A stretch of 64,000 nucleotides of DNA from Paraburkholderia monticola. Its GTDB lineage: Bacteria > Pseudomonadota > Gammaproteobacteria > Burkholderiales > Burkholderiaceae. The stretch is from positions 186,001 through 250,000 of the forward strand of contig NZ_LRBG01000004.1 of the NCBI RefSeq assembly GCF_001580545.1, read 5' to 3'. The notes beneath the pieces are model-generated. The model was given only the letters and a program-made list of their open reading frames with translations. It was not told the origin of the DNA and made no database searches. Shown here piece by piece: positions 56,222 through 64,000 of the stretch (within the stretch, counting starts at the first letter, position 1; every line of letters begins with the position of its first letter). The translations under genes and the position numbers were made by a program.

Positions 56222-57439
56222 ATGCCGGCATTTCGTTTTGAAGCGATCGACGCGGCGGGCAAGGCACAAAAAGGCGTGCTCGACGCCGACAGCGCCCGCG
56301 GCGCGCGCACGAACCTGCGCTCGCAGGGATTGACGCCACTCGTCGTCGAACCGGCAGCCTCACGCACGCGTGGTGAGCGCAATCAGCGGCTCGCAATCGG
56401 ACGTCGTCTGTCGCAGCGCGAGCAGGCCATCCTGACGCGGCAGCTCGCGAGTCTGCTGATCGCGGGTCTGCCGCTCGACGAAGCGCTCGCGGTGCTCACG
56501 GAGCAGTCGGAGCGCGACTACATCCGCGAGCTGATGGCGGCGATTCGCGCCGAAGTGCTCGGCGGTCATTCGCTCGCCAATGCGCTGCAGCAGCATCCGA
56601 AGGACTTTCCCGAGATCTACCGGGCGCTCGTCGCGGCCGGCGAGCACACGGGCAAGCTCGGCCTGGTGCTGTCGCGGCTCGCCGACTACATCGAGCAGCG
56701 CAATGCGCTGAAGCAGAAGATCGTGCTGGCGTTCACGTACCCGGCGATCGTCACGCTGATCGCGTTCGGCATCGTCACGTTCCTGTTGAGCTACGTGGTG
56801 CCGCAGGTCGTCAACGTGTTCGCGAGCACGAAGCAGCAACTGCCGTTTCTGACCATCATGATGATGGCGCTGTCCGGCTTCGTGCGGCACTGGTGGTGGG
56901 CGATGCTGATCGGCGTGATGGTGGTCGTCTATCTGGTGCGCGCGACGCTCAGGCAACCGGGCCCGCGCCTCGCCTTTGACCGTTGGCTGCTCACCGCGCC
57001 ACTGGTCGGCAAGCTGGTGCGCGGCTATAACACCGTGCGCTTCGCGAGCACGCTCGGCATTCTGACCGCGGCGGGCGTACCGATTCTGCGCGCGCTGCAG
57101 GCCGCGGCCGAAACGCTCAGCAACAACGCGATGCGCGAGAACATCGACGACGCGATCGTGCGGGTGCGCGAGGGCACGTCACTGTCGCGCGCGCTCGGCA
57201 ATACGAAGACGTTTCCGCCGGTGCTGGTGCACCTGATCCGCTCGGGCGAAGCGACCGGCGACGTGACGACGATGCTCGATCGCGCGGCCGACGGCGAAGC
57301 GCGCGAGCTGGAGCGTCGCACGATGTTCCTGACGAGCCTGCTCGAGCCGTTGCTGATTCTGGCGATGGGGGGCGTGGTGCTGGTGATCGTGCTCGCGGTG
57401 ATGCTGCCGATCATCGAGCTGAACAACCTCGTGCAGTAA
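56222..57439 (+). CDS. gspF: Type II secretion inner-membrane platform protein GspF
   Basis: 405 residues. Two repeated T2SSF domains (LTRQLASLLIAGLPLDEAL..., and FASTLGILTAAGVPILRAL...), each followed by hydrophobic helices, and the C-terminal LEPLLILAMGGVVLVIVLAVMLP. Start 4 bp after gspE. Confidence 0.96.
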   Translation: MPAFRFEAIDAAGKAQKGVLDADSARGARTNLRSQGLTPLVVEPAASRTRGERNQRLAIGRRLSQREQAILTRQLASLLIAGLPLDEALAVLTEQSERDYIRELMAAIRAEVLGGHSLANALQQHPKDFPEIYRALVAAGEHTGKLGLVLSRLADYIEQRNALKQKIVLAFTYPAIVTLIAFGIVTFLLSYVVPQVVNVFASTKQQLPFLTIMMMALSGFVRHWWWAMLIGVMVVVYLVRATLRQPGPRLAFDRWLLTAPLVGKLVRGYNTVRFASTLGILTAAGVPILRALQAAAETLSNNAMRENIDDAIVRVREGTSLSRALGNTKTFPPVLVHLIRSGEATGDVTTMLDRAADGEARELERRTMFLTSLLEPLLILAMGGVVLVIVLAVMLPIIELNNLVQ

Positions 57440-57465
57440 TTGCAGCGCGAGGAAGCAAGAGAAAG

Positions 57466-57498
57466 GATTGCGCGGCGTGCCGCATCAACCGCGCAATC
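57466..57498. terminator. Hairpin at the convergent gspF/gspC junction
   Basis: GATTGCGCGG (57466-57475) and exact complement CCGCGCAATC (57489-57498) around a 13-base loop. In the minus direction CTTTCTCTT follows, so it is more likely the gspC terminator. Confidence 0.5.
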
Positions 57499-57508
57499 GC
57501 TTCGGGGT

Positions 57509-57922
57509 TCAGCGCACGTAGATGGTGGGACCGCCGGTGTTGGCGGGCAGGAAGATTTCGGAGTGGGCGCCGTTGCGGTCGATGATGATCGAGCGGGCGC
57601 GAACTTCGGAGAGCCTGGTACCTTGCATCAGCGTGCTGCCGAGCGATACCGCGTGCGGCGGCTCGCCACCGACGCTGACGATCGCCGCGGCGCCTTCGGT
57701 CAACGCGAGGATGCCGAAGAGATGGATGTCCTGATTGACGTTGCGCGTGAGCTGTCCGCCGAACAGCGTCGCTGCCTGGTCGGTCGAGACCTGCGCATGC
57801 GCGGCGGCAGCCGGCAACGGCGCGCCGGACATCGTGGTGAGCGTGATGACCCAGTAGGTCAGCGTCGCGCAGAAAGCGGCGAACAGCGCGAGCGACAGGA
57901 GGCGGATTTGGATGGCGTTCAT
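57509..57922 (-). CDS. gspC: Type II secretion protein GspC-like, inverted within the gsp cluster
   Basis: 137 residues. N-terminal membrane helix LLSLALFAAFCATLTYWVITL and a homology-region domain AATLFGGQLTRNVNQDIHLFGILA...EAAAIVSVGG-like segment ending in GGPTIYVR. There is no PDZ domain, so it is shorter than classical GspC (about 270). It links the secretin to the inner-membrane platform. It lies on the minus strand between gspF and gspG, an arrangement I recall from other Burkholderia. Confidence 0.85.
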   Translation of the reverse strand: MNAIQIRLLSLALFAAFCATLTYWVITLTTMSGAPLPAAAAHAQVSTDQAATLFGGQLTRNVNQDIHLFGILALTEGAAAIVSVGGEPPHAVSLGSTLMQGTRLSEVRARSIIIDRNGAHSEIFLPANTGGPTIYVR

Positions 57923-58057
57923 GCGCACATTGTACGGACTATTGTGAAAATTGCGGTGGGTTGAAACCCTTCAACTGCATGACATTAAAATGACCGGCCC
58001 GGCGTGTTCAATCTGACAGCCGGAGTCGAAATTTCACCTGAAAAGAGGTAGCAAGCT

Positions 58058-58522
58058 ATGCAACTGTCGACCATTCGCCGCGCTGACAACGCGGGTTCGC
58101 GCAGCCGTCGTCAACGCGGTTTCACGCTGATCGAAATCATGGTCGTGATCGCGATTCTCGGCATTCTCGCCGCGCTGATCGTGCCGAAGATCATGAGCCG
58201 TCCGGACGAAGCGCGACGCGTCGCCGCGAAGCAGGACATCGGCACCGTGATGCAGGCGTTGAAGCTCTATCGCCTCGACAACGGCCGCTATCCGACCCAG
58301 GAACAGGGTCTGCGCTCGCTGATCGAAAAGCCCACCACCGATCCGGTGCCGAACAACTGGAAGGACGGCGGGTATCTCGAGCGTTTGCCGAACGATCCGT
58401 GGGGCAATGCGTACCAGTATCTGAATCCGGGCGTGCACGGTGAGATCGACGTATTCAGCTACGGCGCCGATGGCAAACCGGGCGGCGAAGGCAACGATGC
58501 CGACGTCGGGTCCTGGCAATAA
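58058..58522 (+). CDS. gspG: Major pseudopilin GspG
   Basis: 154 residues. Prepilin cleavage motif RG-FTLIEIMVVIAILGILAALIVPKIM at about 21-48 with Glu at +5, then LKLYRLDNGRYPTQEQGL and WGNAYQYLNPG (calcium-binding loop region). AGAGGTAG ribosome site. First gene of the gspG-N run after a 135-bp region containing divergent promoters with gspC. Confidence 0.96.
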   Translation: MQLSTIRRADNAGSRSRRQRGFTLIEIMVVIAILGILAALIVPKIMSRPDEARRVAAKQDIGTVMQALKLYRLDNGRYPTQEQGLRSLIEKPTTDPVPNNWKDGGYLERLPNDPWGNAYQYLNPGVHGEIDVFSYGADGKPGGEGNDADVGSWQ

Positions 58523-58738
58523 GCGCATCGAACCCCAGGTTCCCGCCAGGCTCATGATGTTCATTCACGCGCCCTCTTCGCCACTGGTTCGGCCGCTGGT
58601 TTCGCCCAGTGCCCTGCCCGCCGCGCCGCGGTTTTCGCGGTGCGCTGAAGCGCGCGTGCTTCACCGATGCATTGCAGTTTGATTTTCCGTTGATCGTCGA
58701 TGGCCGGCACTATGCGCACGTCCGCTTGCAAGTCCCGT

Positions 58739-59239
58739 ATGGGCATTCCGTGTACGGCTTCGCGGCCGCGCTCCCGCCTGGCTCGCGGCCGCGCGGCCGG
58801 CTTCACGCTGCTCGAAATGATGGTCGTGCTCCTGATCGCGGGCCTGCTCGTGTCGCTGACCGCGGTAACGATGACGCGCAACCCGCGCACCGATCTGAAC
58901 GAGGAAGCGCAGCGCCTCGCGCTGCTGTTCGAATCCGCCGGCGACGAAGCGCAGGTGCGCGCACGGCCGATCGCGTGGCAGCCGTTCGAGGGCGGCTTCC
59001 GTTTCGATCAGCGCACCCAGGACGGCTGGCGTCCGCTGCGCGACGATCTGCTCGGACCACGTCAGTGGGAAGGCGGCGTGACCGGTGTCGCGATCAGTTA
59101 TCCGGGCTCGGATTCGCAAGCCGATCGCATCGTGTTCGGTACCGAGGCGATCGACACGCCGGTGCAGGTCACGCTGTTTTCGGCGGCCGGCCAGGCGACG
59201 ATCGTCGGTACCGGCAATGGCCGCTATGAGGTGCGCTGA
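58739..59239 (+). CDS. gspH: Minor pseudopilin GspH
   Basis: 166 residues from ATG 58739; ATG 58700 would give 179. Prepilin motif AAG-FTLLEMMVVLLIAGLLVSLTAVTM, then LNEEAQRLALLFESAGDEAQVRARPI typical of GspH. No strong ribosome site decides the start. About 200 bp after gspG. Confidence 0.88.
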   Translation: MGIPCTASRPRSRLARGRAAGFTLLEMMVVLLIAGLLVSLTAVTMTRNPRTDLNEEAQRLALLFESAGDEAQVRARPIAWQPFEGGFRFDQRTQDGWRPLRDDLLGPRQWEGGVTGVAISYPGSDSQADRIVFGTEAIDTPVQVTLFSAAGQATIVGTGNGRYEVR

Positions 59240-59240
59240 G

Positions 59241-59684
59241 ATGCGGATGCGTCGTTATGGCAGGTCCGCCTGCGCCCCTTCCCTCCTGGCGATGCGCCAC
59301 CGCGCACGCAACAAGGCGCGCGGCTTCACGATGATCGAGGTGCTGGTGGCGCTCGCCATCATCGCGGTCGCGCTTGCCGCGTCGCTGCGCGCGGTCGGCA
59401 GTCTCGCGAACGGCGAAGCCGATCTGCACCGGCGCCTGCTCGCCGGCTGGAGCGCCGACAACGCGCTCGCGCAACTGCATCTGACGCATGCATGGCCGAA
59501 CATCGGCTCGACGAGCTTCGATTGCTCGCAAGGCAATCTGCAGCTGCGCTGTACCCAGCATGTGACGGCGACGCCGAATCCGGTGTTTCGCCGTGTCGAA
59601 ATGATGGTGACGATGCCTGGGGAAACCGGCAATCTCGCCCAGATGGTCACGGTGGTCGCGAATGAAAACAACCGCTCGCTGTGA
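59241..59684 (+). CDS. gspI: Minor pseudopilin GspI
   Basis: 147 residues. Prepilin motif ARG-FTMIEVLVALAIIAVALAASLRAV, then LAGWSADNALAQLHL and the C-terminal VVANENNRSL. Starts two bases after the gspH stop. Overlaps gspJ by 23 bp. Confidence 0.93.
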   Translation: MRMRRYGRSACAPSLLAMRHRARNKARGFTMIEVLVALAIIAVALAASLRAVGSLANGEADLHRRLLAGWSADNALAQLHLTHAWPNIGSTSFDCSQGNLQLRCTQHVTATPNPVFRRVEMMVTMPGETGNLAQMVTVVANENNRSL

Positions 59685-60336
59685 ACGCCGCCGCCGTGAC
59701 GGCGCGCGCGGCTTCACGCTGATCGAACTGCTGGTCGCGATCGCTATTCTCGCGGTGATCGCCGTGCTGTCGTGGCGCGGGCTCGATCAGATCATTCGCG
59801 CCCGCACGACGATCACGAACGCCATGGAAGACGAGCGCGTGTTCGCGCAGCTGTTCGACCAGATGCGCATCGACGCGCGTCAGGCCGCCAGCGACGACGA
59901 ATCGAGCCAGGCCGCGGTCTCGGTCACCGGCAACACGCTGCAGATCGTGCGGCACATGGTGCTGCCCGGCCACGCGCCGCGCCTGCAGGTGGTGCGCTAT
60001 CAGATCTCGAACGGCCGCGTGGTGCGCTACGCGTCGCCGCCGCTCGGCAACGTCGGCGAGTTGCGGCGCGCCTTGCACGGCAGCGACGAAGACTGGAGCG
60101 CGGTGCCGCTGATGGGCGGCGTCGGCTCGATTTCGGCGCGCATGTACGTGCCGAAGCTCGGCTGGACCACCCAGATGAACGACGTACAGACCGCGATGAC
60201 CGAGGCCGTCAACAACCTGAAGGTGCCCCAGCTCGGCAACGCGCCGATGCCGCGCTCGGTGACGGGGCTCGAAGTCAGCATCGGCGCGACGTCGCTTGCG
60301 CGGCCGGTCACGCGTGTTTTTCTGATCGGAGAATGA
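59662..60336 (+). CDS. gspJ: Minor pseudopilin GspJ
   Basis: 224 residues. Prepilin motif ARG-FTLIELLVAIAILAVIAVLSWRGLDQI, then QLFDQMRIDARQAAS. It begins inside the end of gspI, implying coupling. Confidence 0.93.
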   Translation: MKTTARCERRRRDGARGFTLIELLVAIAILAVIAVLSWRGLDQIIRARTTITNAMEDERVFAQLFDQMRIDARQAASDDESSQAAVSVTGNTLQIVRHMVLPGHAPRLQVVRYQISNGRVVRYASPPLGNVGELRRALHGSDEDWSAVPLMGGVGSISARMYVPKLGWTTQMNDVQTAMTEAVNNLKVPQLGNAPMPRSVTGLEVSIGATSLARPVTRVFLIGE

Positions 60337-60337
60337 C

Positions 60338-61456
60338 ATGACGTTCTCTCCGTCGATGCCTAAAAAGTCCGCCTCGAAGGCGCGCGGGCGCCAGCGCCAG
60401 CGCGAGCGTGGCGCGGCCATCATCAGCGCGCTGCTCGTCGTCGCGCTATCGGCGATCCTCGTATCCGGCATGTTGTGGCGCCAGCAGGTGCAGATCCGGC
60501 GCATCGAGAATCAGCGGCTGCTGTCGCAGGCGCAATGGGTCGCACGCGGCGCGCTCGACTGGACGCGGCTGATCCTGCGCTCCGAAGGCGATACGTCAGC
60601 GGGCATCACGTATCTGGGCGGCTTGTGGGGCGTGCCGATCGCCAAAACGCGGCTGTCGGATTTTCTCGGCCAGATCGGCGAGGTGCGCGCGGAGCAAGGC
60701 GCGGCAACCTATCTGTCGGGCTCGATCGAGGACGCGCAATCCAGATTCAATCTGCGCAACCTGGTCGCGACGCCGGCGCCCGGCGTGACGCAAATCAGCG
60801 CCGAGGAGATGGCGGCGTATCAGCGCCTGCTGGTGTCGCTCGGTCTGAGCGGACAGCTCGCCAAAGTGACCGCGCTGCACGTGCGCGCCGGGCTGTCGCA
60901 ATCGGCGACGCGGTTTCAGACCGGCACCTCGGTCACGAGTACGACGCAGGTCGGTGGCGGTGGTGGCCTGACGGGCGGCAACTTCACGAACCAGCCCGGC
61001 ATCGAGGACGGCGACGACAACGCCGGGGTCGCGCCGCTTCTGATGACCGGCGTCGATTCGCTGCTCGACATTCCAGGCTACACGCCGGAGATCGTCGCGC
61101 GGCTGCGCCCGTTCGTCACCGTGCTACCCACGACCACCGCGATCAACATGAACACCGCGTCGGCCGAAGTGATCGCGGCGGTGGTGCCGGGCATGACCGT
61201 GTCGCAGGCGCAGGCCTTGGTCGCGCGCCGGCAGACCGTGTTTTTTCGCAACATCGGCGACGTGCAGCTCGCGCTGACCGCCGCCGGGGTGCAATCGGTG
61301 TCGATCGATCCGAACCAGTTCGACGTCAACTCGAGCTACTTTTTAGTCCACGGCAGTGTGCAGCACGAGCGCGCCGAAGTGGATCGCACGACGCTCGTCT
61401 ACCGCGATCCGCTGACTCACACCACGCGCGTCGTGCGGGTACAAGACCAACTATGA
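60338..61456 (+). CDS. gspK: Minor pseudopilin GspK
   Basis: 372 residues. Signal/prepilin region ERGAAIISALLVVALSAILVSGML lacks the Glu+5 typical of other pseudopilins, as is normal for GspK. Contains SIEDAQSRFNLRNLV and INMNTASAEVIAAVVPGM, a helix-hairpin-helix-like segment. ATG one base after the gspJ stop. Caps the pseudopilus tip with GspI and GspJ. Confidence 0.93.
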   Translation: MTFSPSMPKKSASKARGRQRQRERGAAIISALLVVALSAILVSGMLWRQQVQIRRIENQRLLSQAQWVARGALDWTRLILRSEGDTSAGITYLGGLWGVPIAKTRLSDFLGQIGEVRAEQGAATYLSGSIEDAQSRFNLRNLVATPAPGVTQISAEEMAAYQRLLVSLGLSGQLAKVTALHVRAGLSQSATRFQTGTSVTSTTQVGGGGGLTGGNFTNQPGIEDGDDNAGVAPLLMTGVDSLLDIPGYTPEIVARLRPFVTVLPTTTAINMNTASAEVIAAVVPGMTVSQAQALVARRQTVFFRNIGDVQLALTAAGVQSVSIDPNQFDVNSSYFLVHGSVQHERAEVDRTTLVYRDPLTHTTRVVRVQDQL

Positions 61457-61488
61457 ATAACGCAATCCACAGAGAGAGTGGCCTTTGA
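61453..61488 (+). CDS. 11-codon leader ORF linking gspK and gspL
   Basis: ATG AAT AAC ... CTT TGA (MNNAIHRESGL) starts in ATGA with the gspK stop and ends in TTGA with the gspL TTG start. The two overlaps would allow termination-reinitiation from gspK through to gspL. No protein function is implied. Confidence 0.45.
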   Translation: MNNAIHRESGL

Positions 61489-62894
61489 GCACGCTGATCG
61501 TTCTATTGCCGCCGCGTGATCCGGCGGTGCCCTCGCAGGAATGGCAACTGCCCGAGCTGCCGTTCGTGCTGCTCGACAAGGCGGGACGCACGCAGCGCGC
61601 CGGCCGCTCGGCGCTCGCGCTGCTGCCGCGCGCGAACACGACCGTGTTGATGGTCGCCGCGCGCGACCTGCTGCTGATGCCCGCGACGCTGCCGCCGCTA
61701 CGCGGCCCGAAGCTGCGCCAGGCGCTGCCCAATATCGTCGAGGATCAACTGATCCAGGACCCGCAGACCTGCCATATCGCGGTCGATCCGCAAGGGCTCG
61801 GCGATGGGCGGCAGCTGCTCGCGATCGTCGATCGCGGCTGGTTCCGTTTCATCTGCGAGGCGTTCACGGCGGCCGGTCATCGCAGTCTGCGCGCCGTGCC
61901 GGTCACGCGTTGCCTACCGCAGCCGCCGGTGGCCGAAGCGGCCGCGAACGTCGATGAAACGGCGGAAGCGCGCGAGCCGGCGATGGCCGGCGCGGCGAGC
62001 GTCGCGACGTCGCTGCCGGGCGTCGCCCCGGTGATCGCGCCCGACGTGCCGTCCTTCGTGCCGATGGTGGCGGCCGTGCTCGGTGCGGTCGTGCAGACCG
62101 CGCCGGCGCTGCTCGTCGAAGGCTCGCTCGACGGCGGCGTGCCGCGCGTCGAACTGGCGATTGCGCGCGGCCTGCAGGGCGAAGGCTTCGCGGCACCTGC
62201 CAACGCGGTCAACACGACGCTCGCCGCGCTCGCGGGTGCGGCGCCGGTGTCGCTGTACATGCTGACCGAAGTGCCCGGCAACGAGCCGAGCCATGCCACA
62301 AAGAGTCCCGCGCGGCTCGCTGCGCATATCCACGGTGCGAGCCCGCTGCCGTTCGAGCAACTCGCGCGGCGCGCGCTCGAATGTCGCTTCGACCTGTGCC
62401 AGTTCGAATTCGCGTCGCAGCCGTGGCGCCTCGATCGCGCGACGCTTCGGCGCTTGCGGTTGCCGATCGGGCTCGGGCTCGCCGCGCTCGTCGTCGCGAT
62501 CGTCGGCGCGAACGTGCAGTGGCTGATGCTCTCGCGCCAGCGCGACGCGATCAACACGCAGATGACGGAACTGCTGCTCAACACGTTCCCGAAGACCACC
62601 GTCGTGCTCGACGCACCCGATCAGATGGCGCGTCAGGTGCAACAGCTGCGGGTCGCGGCGGGTGAGCTGTCACCGGAAGATTTCCTCTCGCTCGCCGACG
62701 GCCTCGCGCGCTCGCTGTCGCCGCTGCCGGTCAACGGCATCGCCGGGCTCGATTATCACGAGCACCGCCTCGACGTGACCTTCAAACCCGCGATCAAGGT
62801 CGATGCCGACTTCGCCAAGCGCCTCGCGCGCAACGGCCTCACCGGCGCGATCGACAGCAGTACCGGCAAGTGGACCATCAGGAACGCACAATGA
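61485..62894 (+). CDS. gspL: Type II secretion inner-membrane protein GspL
   Basis: 469 residues from a TTG start at 61485 that overlaps the 11-codon leader's stop. N-terminal cytoplasmic actin-like part with LPPLRGPKLRQALPNIVEDQLIQDP, an Ala/Val-rich insertion near 145-215, a membrane helix IGLGLAALVVAIVGANVQWLML near 330, and a ferredoxin-like periplasmic end. Recruits GspE to the membrane. Confidence 0.9.
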   Translation: MSTLIVLLPPRDPAVPSQEWQLPELPFVLLDKAGRTQRAGRSALALLPRANTTVLMVAARDLLLMPATLPPLRGPKLRQALPNIVEDQLIQDPQTCHIAVDPQGLGDGRQLLAIVDRGWFRFICEAFTAAGHRSLRAVPVTRCLPQPPVAEAAANVDETAEAREPAMAGAASVATSLPGVAPVIAPDVPSFVPMVAAVLGAVVQTAPALLVEGSLDGGVPRVELAIARGLQGEGFAAPANAVNTTLAALAGAAPVSLYMLTEVPGNEPSHATKSPARLAAHIHGASPLPFEQLARRALECRFDLCQFEFASQPWRLDRATLRRLRLPIGLGLAALVVAIVGANVQWLMLSRQRDAINTQMTELLLNTFPKTTVVLDAPDQMARQVQQLRVAAGELSPEDFLSLADGLARSLSPLPVNGIAGLDYHEHRLDVTFKPAIKVDADFAKRLARNGLTGAIDSSTGKWTIRNAQ

Positions 62895-63394
62895 AAGCTG
62901 AACTCGCACAAACATGGGCTGGCTTCTGGGACCAGCGCACCGATCGCGAAAAGGCGCTGCTGACGTGGGGCGGCGCCGCGCTCGCCGTGGCGATTGCGTG
63001 GTCGGTGCTGTGGGCGCCTGCTCAGGAAGGCCGCGCACATCTGCGTGAATCGCTGCCGAGCCTGCAGCGTCAGCTTGCGCAGATGACCTCGCAGGCCAAC
63101 GAGGCGCGCTCGCTGTCGGCGGCCGCGCAAGGTGTCGCGCCCACCGGCGCGGCGCTGAAGGACGCGCTCTCCGCGTCGCTCGGCGAGCATGGCCTCGCCG
63201 CGACGCAGGTGCAGTTCGTCGGCAACGCGGTGCAGGTGCAGATGAAAAACGTGGCGTTTCCCGCCTGGACCACGTGGGTCGACGACGTGCGCAAGCAGTT
63301 CAAGGTGCAGGTTGCCGAGGCGCACATCACCGCGTTGAAGGACGACGGCCAGGTGGACCTGACGGTGGCGTTGCAACCGTCGACCGCCAAATAA
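62891..63394 (+). CDS. gspM: Type II secretion inner-membrane protein GspM
   Basis: 167 residues, ATG overlapping the gspL stop (ATGA). Cytoplasmic N-terminus, one membrane helix ALLTWGGAALAVAIAWSVLW, then a small ferredoxin-like domain ending in VDLTVALQPSTAK. Partners GspL. Confidence 0.92.
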   Translation: MKAELAQTWAGFWDQRTDREKALLTWGGAALAVAIAWSVLWAPAQEGRAHLRESLPSLQRQLAQMTSQANEARSLSAAAQGVAPTGAALKDALSASLGEHGLAATQVQFVGNAVQVQMKNVAFPAWTTWVDDVRKQFKVQVAEAHITALKDDGQVDLTVALQPSTAK

Positions 63395-63422
63395 CTACCG
63401 GCCGCTCGCTACAGGATCTCGA

Positions 63423-64000
63423 ATGAATTACTGGATGGGGCGCCTGCGTGTGGCGCTGCCGTGGCTGGTCGTCGCCATTTTGTCGGTCGCGGCCGTGACG
63501 CTCGCGTTGCTGCCGGCCGCCTGGATTACCCCTCAGTTCGCGCGGCAAACGCACGGGCACGTCAATCTCGTCGACGCCGAAGGCTCGCTGTGGCAGGGCT
63601 CGGCAACGCTGATGCTGGCCGCCGGCTCCGATATGAGCGCGGCGACGCTGCTGCCTGGGCGGATCGAATGGCGCACCGCGTTCTGGCCGCTGTTTACCGG
63701 ACGCGTGAGGATGGTCATGCGCCATAGCGAGGCGATGCCCGACCCGATCACGGTCGATGCGACGCCGCGCAGCGCCACCGTCACGCCGGGCGTGCTCGCG
63801 GTGCCGGCGTCGCTGCTCGCGGGGCTCGGCGCGCCGTTCAACACGCTCGATCTGCAGGGCAACGTGCAGCTGTCGTGGTCCGACTGGCGCAGCTTCAACG
63901 GCGAAGCGTTCGGTCAACTGACGATGATGCTCGACGACGTCAGCTCGCGCGTGTCGCTCGTGAAGCCGCTCGGTTCTTACCGGGTCAGCTTTCAGGCGCA
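63423..64000 (+). CDS. gspN: Type II secretion protein GspN, 5' part (runs off the right edge)
   Basis: About 192 residues visible. N-terminal membrane helix LPWLVVAILSVAAVTLALL, then LVDAEGSLWQGSATLML and GRIEWRT, the GspN signatures. Starts 28 bp after gspM. Confidence 0.92.
   Translation, partial: MNYWMGRLRVALPWLVVAILSVAAVTLALLPAAWITPQFARQTHGHVNLVDAEGSLWQGSATLMLAAGSDMSAATLLPGRIEWRTAFWPLFTGRVRMVMRHSEAMPDPITVDATPRSATVTPGVLAVPASLLAGLGAPFNTLDLQGNVQLSWSDWRSFNGEAFGQLTMMLDDVSSRVSLVKPLGSYRVSFQA

Overview
The window is chromosomal DNA of a high-GC beta-proteobacterium. Gene order and protein sequences fit Burkholderia sensu lato, most likely Paraburkholderia. The evidence is the series hemE, atpIBEFHAGDC, parB-parA-rsmG-mnmG; a gspDEF / inverted gspC / gspGHIJKLMN type II secretion cluster; a small DUF3717-type protein; and parS sites of the primary-chromosome type. 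I see no insertion sequence, prophage, CRISPR array, tRNA or rRNA gene, so this is a core, origin-proximal region of chromosome 1.

Layout. (1) 1-4.2 kb: 5' part of hemE, a periplasmic cyclohexadienyl-dehydratase-like protein, an 800-bp gene-poor stretch ending in a series of hairpins plus a plus-strand terminator (candidate structured RNA), and an AMP-dependent acyl-CoA synthetase. (2) 4.3-12.2 kb: the complete F1Fo ATP synthase operon on the minus strand with its terminator. (3) 12.7-17.3 kb: parB, parA, rsmG, mnmG, with two perfect parS sites, one inside mnmG and one forming the stem of a terminator. (4) 17.3-24.1 kb: a branched-chain amino-acid type ABC transporter with a fused permease-ATPase (LivM-LivG) and two tandem paralogous binding proteins. 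(5) 24.4-34 kb: a second Liv-type transporter downstream of a GMC oxidoreductase and an MmsA-type dehydrogenase, with a divergent LysR regulator; this resembles a 3-hydroxypropionate / 3-hydroxyisobutyrate type catabolic locus. (6) 34-43.2 kb: CYTH protein, Lrp regulator divergent from phhA-phhB, DUF3717, a TctD/TctE-like two-component pair, a SET-domain protein, an old-yellow-enzyme reductase, a class I glutamine amidotransferase and a MarR regulator with a cysteine tail. (7) 43.2-49.8 kb: YbdK-type glutamate-cysteine ligase, a Kef/CPA2-type antiporter, mnmC and the HU gene, separated by unusually long intergenic regions carrying consensus DnaA boxes. (8) 49.8-64 kb: COG0523 GTPase, SLT lytic transglycosylase and the general secretion pathway cluster, cut at the right edge inside gspN.

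The most interesting signal is in region 7. Two intergenic regions (43.38-43.57 and 46.5-47.1 kb) hold paired inverted DnaA boxes. The larger one also has a strong local excess of the hexamers GTTTAC, GTTAAC and GTATAC. Conserved housekeeping operons point away from this zone on both sides (atp, par and mnmG leftwards; HU and gsp rightwards), and parS and parAB lie about 30 kb away. I infer that the chromosome-1 replication origin lies here and not next to dnaA. GC skew, which I could not compute, would be the decisive test.

Start sites were chosen by Shine-Dalgarno position and family length. Numbers quoted from families and the literature are from memory and no database was searched.
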